Assembly: GCA_948999435.1 (NCBI GenBank)
Contig: CARJCM010000004.1
Coordinates: forward strand, 1-39,318
Reading direction: 5' to 3'
DNA length: 39,318 nucleotides
DNA from: an uncultured Bacilli bacterium
GTDB lineage: Bacteria; Bacillota_I; Bacilli_A; RF39; UBA660
Each line of letters begins with the position of its first letter. Within the stretch, counting starts at the first letter, position 1. Below are positions 14,579-22,750 of this stretch, one piece after another. The notes beneath the pieces are model-generated. The model made no database searches. It worked only from the letters and a program-made list of their open reading frames with translations, and was not told where the DNA came from. The translations under genes were made by a program, and so were the position numbers.

Positions 14579-15709
14579 ATGAAATTTACATATAAATTAG
14601 AAAAAAAAGAAGCTAATACTAAAGCTAGATTAGGTTCATTTGAATATAATAAAGTTAAATATGAGACTCCAATGTTTATGCCAGTAGGAACGCAAGCTAC
14701 AGTAAAAACATTATCTCCTGAAGAAGTACGCGGGTTAGGTTCAGGCATAATACTTGCGAATACTTATCATTTATGGTTAAGACCTGGTGAGGATATTGTA
14801 TTAAATGCTGGTGGGTTACATAAATTTATGAATTGGGATGGTCCTATATTAACAGATAGTGGTGGTTATCAAGTTTTTTCACTAGCTAATCCTAAAGATA
14901 TTTCTGAAGAAGGAGTAAAATTTAAAAATTATTTAAATGGTGATAATTTATTTTTAACTCCTGAAAAATCTATTGCTATCCAAAATAAATTAGATAGTGA
15001 TATAGCTATGTCATTTGATGAATGTCCACCAGCTAGTGCATCTCATGAATATATGGAAAAATCTATTAAAAGAACACTTAGATGGGCTAAAAGAGGAAAA
15101 GATGTTCATAATAATCCTAATCAAATGTTGTTTGGTATTGTCCAAGGTGGACCTTATGAAGATTTAAGGAAATTTTCTGCTGAAGAAACAGTTAAATTAG
15201 ATTTTGATGGTTATAGTATCGGTGGAGTAGCTAATGATGGTGAATCCAAAAAATATATGTATGACGCTATTGATTTTAGTATTCCATATTTACCAGAAAA
15301 TAAATTAAGATATTTAATGGGAGTAGGAGACCCTATTGATTTAATTGAAGGTTCCATAAGAGGAATAGATATATTTGATTGTGTTATTCCAACTAGACTA
15401 GCAAGACATGGTCATGCTTATACTAAATATGGCAAAATAAATGTTAAAAATGCTAAATATAAAGAAGACTTTAGTCCAATTGATGAAGCGTGTGATTGTT
15501 ATACTTGTAAAAATTATACCAAAGCATATATAAGACATTTAATTGTATGTGAAGAAACCTTTGGGGCTCGTCTTTTATCAATTCATAATATCAGATTTTT
15601 AATCAAATTAATGGAAGATATAAGAGAGTCTATTAAAAATGATAATATTTTAGAATTAAAGAGTGAATTCATCAAAAATTATTATGGTGGTAAGTATGAA
15701 GAAAAATAA
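14579..15709 (+). CDS. tgt: Queuine/preQ1 tRNA-ribosyltransferase Tgt
   Basis: 376 aa from the ATG at 14579. Tgt landmarks are TDSGGYQVFSL (substrate pocket), SFDECPP (catalytic Asp), FGIVQGG, YLMGVGDPIDL, DIFDCVIPTRLARHGHAY with the nucleophilic Asp, and the zinc site CDCYTCKNYTKAYIRHL with a downstream His. It inserts the queuosine precursor at the wobble G34 of Asp, Asn, His and Tyr tRNAs. In Bacillus tgt is followed by yajC, yrzE and yrbG; here yrzE and yrbG relatives follow too, but a different small gene takes the yajC place. Confidence 0.97.
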   Translation: MKFTYKLEKKEANTKARLGSFEYNKVKYETPMFMPVGTQATVKTLSPEEVRGLGSGIILANTYHLWLRPGEDIVLNAGGLHKFMNWDGPILTDSGGYQVFSLANPKDISEEGVKFKNYLNGDNLFLTPEKSIAIQNKLDSDIAMSFDECPPASASHEYMEKSIKRTLRWAKRGKDVHNNPNQMLFGIVQGGPYEDLRKFSAEETVKLDFDGYSIGGVANDGESKKYMYDAIDFSIPYLPENKLRYLMGVGDPIDLIEGSIRGIDIFDCVIPTRLARHGHAYTKYGKINVKNAKYKEDFSPIDEACDCYTCKNYTKAYIRHLIVCEETFGARLLSIHNIRFLIKLMEDIRESIKNDNILELKSEFIKNYYGGKYEEK

Positions 15710-15998
15710 AATCATTACGTATACATTTTTCATTATCTTAGGAATGATAGTAGTTCCAACAATTTATAAAATATATACCAATCATAACAACAATTTAGAG
15801 CGAGTTATAAAAGAAGAATTTTTATATCAAGCAAAAATATGTTATAAAGAAAACAATTGTGAAAGTAAAGTTTTATTAAAAGACTTATATGAAAAAGAAT
15901 ATCTTAAAGAAAAACTAACTAATCCCTTAAATAAAAAATATTATGAAGATAATTCATATATTGATTTAGAGAAAAATGAAATAAAATTAATATCTTAA
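15696..15998 (+). CDS. Small membrane-anchored protein in the yajC position
   Basis: 100 aa from the ATG at 15696 (GGTGG upstream), overlapping the end of tgt by 14 bp. One N-terminal membrane segment (about 7-26) precedes a short outer domain with a Cys pair (AKICYKENNCE) and the stretch LKDLYEKEYLKEKLTNPLNKKYY. That stretch resembles the C-terminal part of pilin-like proteins, but there is no prepilin Gly-Glu motif. It is not YajC by sequence. Function unknown. Confidence 0.55.
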   Translation: MKKNKIITYTFFIILGMIVVPTIYKIYTNHNNNLERVIKEEFLYQAKICYKENNCESKVLLKDLYEKEYLKEKLTNPLNKKYYEDNSYIDLEKNEIKLIS

Positions 15999-16019
15999 AG
16001 TTCTAACAAGAGCTTTTTT
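15998..16019 (+). terminator. Terminator of the tgt operon
   Basis: AAGTTCT (15998-16004) pairs with AGAGCTT (16009-16015) around an ACAA-type loop, followed by TTTT. Confidence 0.8.
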
Positions 16020-16040
16020 CTATTCCATTAATTTACCAAA

Positions 16041-16066
16041 TAAAAAATAAATAGCATAACTATTTA
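16041..16066 (-). terminator. Terminator of the minus-strand YrzE-like gene
   Basis: TAAATAG/CTATTTA (16048-16054 with 16060-16066) followed on the minus strand by a T-rich tract. It includes the stop codon. Confidence 0.7.
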
Positions 16067-16438
16067 TCTTGCAAGTTTTTTAATTTTCAAATTTTTTCCA
16101 AATGAACCACCAAGAATACTACTAATAATTAAGATTGTATAATATATAATTCTATCTATATTAAAGCCACTTTTAAAGAATATTAAATTTATAAGAATCA
16201 TAAATATGACAAATAATAAACCAAGTTTAATGCCTAATATATAACCTTTTTCAGTAATGTTTTTACTAGCCATAGAACTTACAATAAAAAATGATAAAGC
16301 AGTAAGAATAACAGCAAGCTTATTAATTAAATTAGGCTTAAACCCAGTTAAATTAATTAATGAAGTTACAATTGCAATACCAATGATAAATATAACAAAA
16401 ATACCAATATATTTAAGATAGCTTAAAACCTTTAACAT
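16064..16438 (-). CDS. YrzE-like small membrane protein (TIGR04086 type)
   Basis: 124 aa with four predicted membrane segments. The family pattern is recalled as a glycine-containing C-terminal helix (SSILGGSFGKNLK) and a middle GYILGIKLGLLF. It lies between tgt and a DUF421 gene, as yrzE does in Bacillus, but here it is inverted relative to both. Function in the family is unknown. Confidence 0.65.
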   Translation of the reverse strand: MLKVLSYLKYIGIFVIFIIGIAIVTSLINLTGFKPNLINKLAVILTALSFFIVSSMASKNITEKGYILGIKLGLLFVIFMILINLIFFKSGFNIDRIIYYTILIISSILGGSFGKNLKIKKLAR

Positions 16439-16527
16439 AAGATCACCTAATAAACTATATTAATATATTATAAAAAAATGATTAAAAAAAGAATAAATAC
16501 AACATAATATAATTAGGTGATTAATAA

Positions 16528-17178
16528 ATGGAACTATTTAATGTATTATTTAGAACATTATTCTTTTATTTTTTTATAACTCTAGCATATCGTATTATGG
16601 GAAAAAGAGAAATAGGGCAACTCGGAATAATTGATTTAATCGTCTCAATACTTATCGCTGAATTAGTTGCAATATCTATTGAAAATAGTAAAGACTCTAT
16701 ATTCTTAACTATATTACCTATAAGTGTTCTAGTAGTATTAGAGCTTTTACTAGCATTTATTTCTGTAAAATCAAGAACCTTTAGAACCTTCTTTGGGGGA
16801 AAGCCTTCTTTAATAATAGTACATGGTAAAATTAATTATCATGAAATGGTTAAACAAAGATATAGTCTAGATGATTTGTTACTCAGTCTAAGACAAAAAG
16901 AAATAAGAAACATTGAAGAAGTAGAATATGCTTTTTTAGAACCAAATGGTAAATTATCAATATTTAAATATAATTTCTTCAAATTAAAAAGTGATTATCC
17001 AATGCCATTAATTGTCGATGGCAGTATTCAAAAGAAAGCTTTAAAATTTATACGTAAAACATCTAGTTGGTTAGAACAAGAATTAAAAAGCAAAAAATTA
17101 GAAGTTAAAGATGTTTTCTATGCTTTTTATAAAAAAGACAAAATATTTTTAGTTAAAAAGAGTGAAACTTTAAAATAA
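16528..17178 (+). CDS. DUF421 (YrbG/YetF-type) membrane protein
   Basis: 216 aa. Two or three N-terminal membrane segments, with the family stretch AYRIMGKREIGQLGIIDLIVSILIAELV, precede a cytosolic DUF421 domain (KPSLIIVHGKINYHEMVKQRYSLDDLLLSLRQKEI, then IEEVEYAFLEPNGKLSIFK). The family includes Bacillus YetF, YrbG and sporulation-associated relatives. The ribosome-binding site is AGGTGATTAATAA. Bacillus yrbG has the same neighbours. Confidence 0.88.
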   Translation: MELFNVLFRTLFFYFFITLAYRIMGKREIGQLGIIDLIVSILIAELVAISIENSKDSIFLTILPISVLVVLELLLAFISVKSRTFRTFFGGKPSLIIVHGKINYHEMVKQRYSLDDLLLSLRQKEIRNIEEVEYAFLEPNGKLSIFKYNFFKLKSDYPMPLIVDGSIQKKALKFIRKTSSWLEQELKSKKLEVKDVFYAFYKKDKIFLVKKSETLK

Positions 17179-17201
17179 GTAACTTATAAAGTTGCTTTTT
17201 T
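17177..17201 (+). terminator. Terminator after the DUF421 gene
   Basis: AAGTAACTT pairs with AAGTTGCTT (one G-T pair) around a 3-nt loop, followed by TTTTT. Confidence 0.8.
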
Positions 17202-17245
17202 CATAACTTTATTTTAAAATAATAGTAAGAAATGGAGTAGTTAAT

Positions 17246-17734
17246 ATGGAAAGAAGAGATAAAACTAATTATTATTTAGACTTAGCCGAAGTAGCATTAG
17301 AGCGTTCTACATGCCTCAGGAGAAAATGGGGAGCAATAATTGTTAAGAATGATGAAATAATCGCTAGTGGTTATAATGGAGCTCCAAGAGGTCGAAAAAA
17401 TTGCATTGATTTAAATTATTGCATGCGTGAAAAACTAAATATTCCACGAGGTGAGCGATATGAAATGTGTAGAAGTGTATATGCTGAGGCTAATGCTATA
17501 ATAAGTGCAGCTAGAAAAGATACAATTGGGGCTACTTTGTATATGGTAGGAAAAGAAGCTACAAATGAAGAATATGTTAAAAATGCTTGTTCTTGTTCTA
17601 TGTGTAAAAGAATGATTATAAACGCTGGAATTGAAAAATTAATTGTTAGAAACACAAAAGATGAATATACTGAGATATCAGTAAGTAATTTTATAGAAAA
17701 TGATGATTCATTAGAGGGAGTAAAAGGTTATTAA
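17246..17734 (+). CDS. Deoxycytidylate deaminase-like protein with a substituted zinc ligand
   Basis: 162 aa of the dCMP deaminase (ComEB) fold: CLRRKWGAIIVKNDEIIASGYNGAPRG, then RSVYAEANAIISAAR and NACSCSMCKRMIINAGI. The C-x-x-C pair (Cys117, Cys120) and Glu81 are present. The zinc-binding His of the usual HAE motif is Tyr79 here, encoded TAT where His would be CAT. Active family members make dUMP from dCMP for thymidylate synthesis. The Tyr could abolish zinc binding, alter the metal, or be a sequence error. It is a single-gene unit with its own terminator. Confidence 0.85.
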   Translation: MERRDKTNYYLDLAEVALERSTCLRRKWGAIIVKNDEIIASGYNGAPRGRKNCIDLNYCMREKLNIPRGERYEMCRSVYAEANAIISAARKDTIGATLYMVGKEATNEEYVKNACSCSMCKRMIINAGIEKLIVRNTKDEYTEISVSNFIENDDSLEGVKGY

Positions 17735-17748
17735 TCTTTTACTTTTTA
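17719..17748 (+). terminator. Terminator after the dCMP deaminase-like gene
   Basis: AGTAAAAG (17719-17726) pairs with CTTTTACT (17736-17743), followed by TTTTT. The stem includes the end of the gene. Confidence 0.8.
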
Positions 17749-17760
17749 TATAAAATTTTT

Positions 17761-17789
17761 TTGACAAGTCTATTCTATTGCATTATAAT
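17761..17789 (+). promoter_or_regulatory. Consensus promoter of the AlbA-domain gene
   Basis: Perfect TTGACA (17761-17766), 17-bp spacer, perfect TATAAT (17784-17789). It is one of the strongest promoters in the window, in front of a frameshifted gene. Confidence 0.9.
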
Positions 17790-17812
17790 TAATACAATTA
17801 GTAGGGGGATTT

Positions 17813-19128
17813 ATGATAAATAAATTTGAAGATCAAAGAAACGAATTTAAAATAAAACTTACAGATAATTTAGAAAAAGTAGTAATATCATTTTTAAATG
17901 CTGATGGTGGTAATATATTTATTGGTGTTGATGATAAAGGTAATATATTAGGATTAAAAGGTAATATAGACTATTTACAAAGAACAATCAAAGATAGAAT
18001 AAAAGATAATATAAGGCCTTCAACAATGGGCTTATTTGATGTTGCTGTACTAGAAGAAAATAATAAAAAATATCTTAAAATAATTGTTGCTAAAGGGTAT
18101 GAAAAACCATATTACTTAAAAGGAATGGGAATGAGTCCAGATAGTTGTTTTATAAGAGTAGGTTCTTCTATTGAAAGTATGAATGAAGAAAATATTTTAA
18201 ATTTATTTTCTAAAAGAGTAAGAAACTCTTTAAAAAATATCAAATCACCTCTAAAAGATTTAGAATTCAAAACTTTAAAAATATATTATGAAGAAAAAGG
18301 CCATGAAATAAATGATAATTTTTTGAAGAAATTAGATTTATATACAGATAATAAAGAATATAATTATATAGCTTATCTATTATCTGATAATAATCATGTA
18401 TCGGTTCAATTTGCTAAATATTCTGGTACAGATGTTTATGATTTAATTGAGAATGAAGATTATGGCTTTAAATCATTAATTAAAATTACAGATAATATAT
18501 TAAATAAAATAATGTTAGAAAATAAAACTATACTAAACTCGGCGGAGCAAGAAGAAAAGAAATCAAAATGTATGATTACAATGCTATAAGAGAGCTCGTT
18601 ATTAATGCCTTAGTACATAATGATTGGACTAATGGATATTCACCTAAATTTGAGATATTTAAAGATAAATTAGTTATATCCTCAAATGGTGGAATTCAAG
18701 AAGGAGTATCACAAGAAGAATTTTTAAAAGGATTCACTAATCCTCGCAATCCAGAACTTATGCGAGTATTTAGAGACTTAGAATTTGTAGAACAGCTAGG
18801 GACTGGAATTCAAAGGGTTTTAAAGGTTTATGATAGAAATATTTTTGAGTTTTATCCAAATCATATAAGAGTTACTATTCCATTTAATGACAATACTTTA
18901 AACTCTAATAAAAATGAGGAATTTATAGATAATAATTCGTTAAGTAAAATTCAAAATTCGATTTTGCAACTAATTCAAACTAAACCAACTATAACCCAAG
19001 ATGAAATAGCACAAATTCTAGGAGTAACTTTAAAAACAATATATAGAAATTTCAAAGTTTTAATAGATAATAATTACATAAAAAGAACTGGTTCTAACAA
19101 AAAAGGAATTTGGAAAATATTAAAATAA
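17813..19128 (+). pseudogene. AlbA/ATP-binding putative transcriptional regulator, frameshifted
   Basis: The first half (17813 to 18589) has the AlbA_2 (Schlafen-like) domain: EFKIKLTDNLEKVVISFLNADGGNIFIGVDD and, later, CFIRVGSS. The second half (in frame from about 18541) has the family's conserved YDYNAIRELVINALVHNDW, FTNPRNPELMRVFRDLEFVEQLGTGIQR and a C-terminal winged HTH (TQDEIAQILGVTLKTIYRNF). The frames join at about 18539-18541: reading GGC GGA from 18541 restores GGARRKEIKMYDYN. One base is missing (or two extra) there. Both halves are otherwise intact, so the lesion is recent, programmed, or a sequence error. Confidence 0.8.
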
Positions 19129-19129
19129 T

Positions 19130-19177
19130 TTTATATGGACATTTATATGGACATTTATATGGACATTTATATGGACA
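19130..19177 (+). repeat. Four perfect 12-bp tandem repeats
   Basis: The unit TTTATATGGACA occurs four times without change (19130, 19142, 19154, 19166). Two diverged copies (gTTATAGTGACA, 19196-19207, and TTTATAGTGACA, 19208-19219) follow after an 18-bp gap. The repeats begin right after the stop of the frameshifted gene, in front of fmt. The 12-bp length keeps frame (I-Y-M-D repeats after the stop). Confidence 0.9.
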
Positions 19178-19275
19178 TGCTCATAATTTAAAGGAGTTAT
19201 AGTGACATTTATAGTGACAAAAATAAATTAATGAAAACAATTAAAGAGTGTGTTATAATTAATATGGTGATATAT

Positions 19276-20205
19276 ATGAATATAAAAACAATTTTTATGG
19301 GCACTCCTGACTTTGCTGTCCCTATATTAGAAACTTTAATTAAAAATACCGAAGTAATGTTAGTAGTATCACAACCTGATGCTTATGTTGGGCGAAAGAA
19401 AGTTTTAACTGCTTCTCCTATAAAACAATGTGCTTTGACACATAATATACCAATTTTTACACCAAATAATATAAAAAAAGAATATGATGAGTTAAAAAAA
19501 TATGATATAGATTTAATTGTAACTTGTGCTTATGGTCAAATAGTACCAAAAGAAGTACTAGAGTTACCAAAGTTAGGTTGTATTAATGTACATGCATCTA
19601 TTCTTCCAAAATATCGTGGGGGAGCACCTATTCATCATGCTATCATAAATGGTGAAAAAGAAACAGGAATAACTATTATGTATATGGATATAGGAATGGA
19701 TACAGGGGACATTATTTCTTTAAAAAGAATTCCTATTAATAAAGAAGATACAGTTGAGACTATGCATGATAAATTAAGTCAATTAGGAGCTAATCTCTTA
19801 GAAGAAACTTTACCAAGTATAATTGCAAGCACAAATAATAGAGTTAAACAAAATAATGAAGAAGCAACTTATGCCCCAACAATTAAAAGGGAAGATGAGC
19901 ATTTAGATTTTAATTTAACCGCAGAAGAAGTATTTAATAAAGTAAGAGGATTAAATTCTTGGCCTCTTGCTAATTTATTAATAGACAATGAGGAAATTAA
20001 AGTTATTGAAGGATTTATTGATAATACTACAAATAAAGAACCTGGAGTAATATGTGATATAAAAAAGGATGCTATTGGAATATCTTGCTGTGATAAAGTA
20101 TTTTATATAACCAAACTAAAACCATTTGGCAAGAAAGCAATGACTACAAAAGATTATTTAAATGGGGTTAAAAAAGAAGAGTTATTAGGAAAAAAAGTTA
20201 AATAG
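19276..20205 (+). CDS. fmt: Methionyl-tRNA formyltransferase
   Basis: 309 aa from the ATG at 19276, supported by GGTGAT upstream; ATGs at 19231 and 19264 lack ribosome-binding sites. The start IKTIFMGTPDFAVPILETL, QPDAYVGRKK, and the catalytic/folate-binding core NVHASILPKYRGGAPIHHAI with Asn, His and Asp (MDTGDI) are all present, plus the C-terminal OB-like domain (VRGLNSWPLA). It formylates initiator Met-tRNA. It is first in the chain fmt-unknown-rlmN-prpC-prkC-rsgA-rpe; TATAAT near 19254 may be the -10. Confidence 0.97.
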   Translation: MNIKTIFMGTPDFAVPILETLIKNTEVMLVVSQPDAYVGRKKVLTASPIKQCALTHNIPIFTPNNIKKEYDELKKYDIDLIVTCAYGQIVPKEVLELPKLGCINVHASILPKYRGGAPIHHAIINGEKETGITIMYMDIGMDTGDIISLKRIPINKEDTVETMHDKLSQLGANLLEETLPSIIASTNNRVKQNNEEATYAPTIKREDEHLDFNLTAEEVFNKVRGLNSWPLANLLIDNEEIKVIEGFIDNTTNKEPGVICDIKKDAIGISCCDKVFYITKLKPFGKKAMTTKDYLNGVKKEELLGKKVK

Positions 20206-20227
20206 CTATTTTAGGAGAATTAAAAAG

Positions 20228-20938
20228 ATGAAAGAAAAAAAGATAAAAAAAGAGAGTGCTTTAAAGAAAAAAATAAAAGAATTAAAAAAAACAAGTAGAG
20301 GTAAAGCAATATTAAGACTAATTAAATGGTGTATATTTTTCTTAGTATTATTTATATTTTTAGCTATTGCCTCACTAACACAACCTAAAAATAATATTCA
20401 TAAGCCAAATTTAAATGAACCGGAAAAACCTAGTAATGTACCCTCTAAAGAAGAAACAGATAACTGGAATAATGAAACATTAACTATCGAAACAATTAAT
20501 AGATTTCAAAACTATTTAAGCAATAAATATGATTATAAATATGAAGTTACGATTAAAAGTGAGAAATATATATATTCTGGAACTAAGACTAAAATAGAAA
20601 ATAGTGGATACAAAGAAAGCAGTACAGGAATAATCAAATATAGTATTGATAATACCGGCACTTATATGGAAACAACAACTGATAAAGTAATGATAGATAA
20701 TCTATATGAAGGCTTAGAAGAAAGTTATTTAGATCCAATATATATATTAAATATTTTAAAAGTTTTACAAATAAGTAGAGATTTAGAGTGTGATTGTATC
20801 GAGCCTGTTTATAAAGCTAATGATAGTAAAAATATTTATAAAATTATTACCTCTAACAAGAATATCATAGGTATTAATATTACTGCCTTAGATTTTAGTT
20901 ATATATATAATTTAGATTTTGAGAATATAGTAGAGTAG
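20228..20938 (+). CDS. Unknown membrane-anchored protein in the rsmB position
   Basis: 236 aa. A very lysine-rich cytosolic start is followed by one membrane segment (about residues 36-56), a Pro/Asn/Glu-rich linker and an extracellular domain of unknown type. It sits between fmt and rlmN, where Bacillus has rsmB (16S rRNA m5C methyltransferase), but it is unrelated to RsmB. Given the nearby wall-signalling genes prpC and prkC, an envelope role is possible. This is context only. Confidence 0.6.
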   Translation: MKEKKIKKESALKKKIKELKKTSRGKAILRLIKWCIFFLVLFIFLAIASLTQPKNNIHKPNLNEPEKPSNVPSKEETDNWNNETLTIETINRFQNYLSNKYDYKYEVTIKSEKYIYSGTKTKIENSGYKESSTGIIKYSIDNTGTYMETTTDKVMIDNLYEGLEESYLDPIYILNILKVLQISRDLECDCIEPVYKANDSKNIYKIITSNKNIIGINITALDFSYIYNLDFENIVE

Positions 20939-20947
20939 GAAATAAAA

Positions 20948-21967
20948 ATGAAAGAAAACATATTTAATAAAACCCGAGAAGAATTAGAGAGTTACTTTGA
21001 ATCTATTGGTGAAAAGAAATTTAAAGCATTGCAAGTATATGAATGGTTATATGAAAAAAGGGAGTTTAACATTGATAATTTTTCTAATATCAAAAAAGAG
21101 ATAAGAGATAAATTAAAAAATGATTTTAACACTGATATGATTAGTATGGAAAAGAAACAAGAAGATGATTTAGTAAAAAAATATTTATTCAAATTAAATG
21201 ATGGTGAATATATTGAAGCAGTTGTTATGCATCACGATTATGGCTCGTCGATATGTGTTTCTAGTGAAGTAGGCTGTAATATGGCTTGTAAATTTTGTGA
21301 ATCTGGTCGTCAAAAAAAGGTTAGAAATTTAGAAGCTTATGAAATTGTCGAACAAATACTAGTAATTGAGCGAGATTTACAAATTCGTTTATCAAGTGTT
21401 GTTATAATGGGAATTGGAGAACCTCTTGATAACTATGAAAATATTATCAAGTTTATAAAAATTATTAATGACCCTAAAGGAATAGCAATTGGTGCAAGAC
21501 ATATTACTTTATCTACATGTGGGTTAGTTCCCAAAATCTATGAATTAGCCGAGTTATCATTACAAATTAATTTAGCCATATCCCTTCATGCTTCTAATAA
21601 TGAATTAAGAAATAAGTTAATGCCTGTAAATAAAGTGTATAATCTTGACAACTTATTAGAAGCAATTAAAGATTATTTACAAAGAACAGGTAGACGAGTA
21701 ACCATAGAATATGTTATGCTAGATAATGTAAATGATAGTAAAGAGAATGCTTTAGAATTAGCAAAACTATTTAAGGGTATGAATATATATGTGAATTTAA
21801 TACCATATAATGAAACTAATCATTTAGAATTTAAAAGAAGTAGTAAAAATAAGATTATGACATTTTATGATACTCTAAAAAAATCAGGTATAAATTGTAC
21901 TATCAGACGTGAATTTGGTAGTAATATAGATGCTGCCTGTGGACAATTACGCGGAAAAAATATCTAA
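20948..21967 (+). CDS. rlmN: Dual-specificity RNA methyltransferase RlmN
   Basis: 339 aa, normal length. The radical-SAM motif CNMACKFC (Cys110, Cys114, Cys117), GIGEPLDNY, LSTCGLVP, SLHASNNELR and the C-terminal catalytic Cys331 in AACGQLRG identify the RlmN/Cfr family. RlmN makes m2A2503 in 23S rRNA and m2A37 in tRNA. The segment after the cluster (CESGRQKKVRNL) departs from the commonest CASTxGG version. It sits in the conserved order before prpC, which favours housekeeping RlmN over the resistance enzyme Cfr. Confidence 0.92.
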   Translation: MKENIFNKTREELESYFESIGEKKFKALQVYEWLYEKREFNIDNFSNIKKEIRDKLKNDFNTDMISMEKKQEDDLVKKYLFKLNDGEYIEAVVMHHDYGSSICVSSEVGCNMACKFCESGRQKKVRNLEAYEIVEQILVIERDLQIRLSSVVIMGIGEPLDNYENIIKFIKIINDPKGIAIGARHITLSTCGLVPKIYELAELSLQINLAISLHASNNELRNKLMPVNKVYNLDNLLEAIKDYLQRTGRRVTIEYVMLDNVNDSKENALELAKLFKGMNIYVNLIPYNETNHLEFKRSSKNKIMTFYDTLKKSGINCTIRREFGSNIDAACGQLRGKNI

Positions 21968-22003
21968 TAATAAAATAAGTAAAATAGAGGGAAAGTGATG
22001 TAA

Positions 22004-22750
22004 ATGAAATCATTTTATCTAACAGATACAGGAAAAGTGAGGACACACAACGAAGACTCAGTCACAATTTTAAAAAATGCCAGTGGTGAACATTTAATGA
22101 TTGTATGTGACGGCATGGGAGGACACCGAAAAGGCGAAGTAGCAAGTTCAATGGCTATAGCGGCTTTAGGCAAAAGATTCAATAAAATATCAAGTATTGG
22201 TTCCAAATTAGATGCTGTTAATTGGTTGAATGATAGTATAAGTGAAATAAATAAAAATATCTTAGAATACGCTGATGCCAATCCTGATTCTACTGGTATG
22301 GGAACAACTATTGTAGTAGCGCTTTTAACTCATGATTATCTAATCTTTGGTAATATAGGAGATTCCTCAGGCTTTGTAATAAAAAAAGGCAAATTACACA
22401 AAGTAACCAAAGACCACACATTAGTAAATTTATTAGTTCAAGCAGGAAATTTAACTGAAGAAGAAGCAAAATTCCATCCTAAGAAAAATGTTTTAATGAA
22501 AGCCTTAGGTGCTGCTGAAAAATGTGAATTAGATATATTTGATGTTGATATGACTATTGATGGCATATTCTTATGCAGTGATGGCTTAACAAATATGTTA
22601 ACATTTGAGCAAATAGAAAAAGTATTGGATGAAGATAATATAGCTATTGAAGAAAAAGTAAGTAAATTAATTAGAAAATGTAATGCCAGAGGTGGCACAG
22701 ATAATATTTCTATTGCATATTTAATTATTAACGAAGGGAGTAGCTCATAA
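22004..22750 (+). CDS. prpC: PP2C-type Ser/Thr phosphatase PrpC/Stp
   Basis: 248 aa. PPM-family metal-binding motifs: GKVRTHNEDS, VCDGMGGHRKGEVAS, GMGTTIVVALL, NIGDSSGF, TKDHTLVNLLV, FLCSDGLTNML and GGTDNISIAYLI. It removes phosphates placed by the PrkC kinase encoded immediately downstream (TAATG overlap). In Firmicutes the pair controls cell wall metabolism, dormancy and translation factors. Confidence 0.96.
   Translation: MKSFYLTDTGKVRTHNEDSVTILKNASGEHLMIVCDGMGGHRKGEVASSMAIAALGKRFNKISSIGSKLDAVNWLNDSISEINKNILEYADANPDSTGMGTTIVVALLTHDYLIFGNIGDSSGFVIKKGKLHKVTKDHTLVNLLVQAGNLTEEEAKFHPKKNVLMKALGAAEKCELDIFDVDMTIDGIFLCSDGLTNMLTFEQIEKVLDEDNIAIEEKVSKLIRKCNARGGTDNISIAYLIINEGSSS

Noticed and set aside
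20948..21967. RlmN-family gene as a possible Cfr resistance enzyme, because of the unusual CESGRQKK stretch
   Set aside because: Its place between fmt and prpC is the housekeeping rlmN position and the rest of the protein reads as RlmN.
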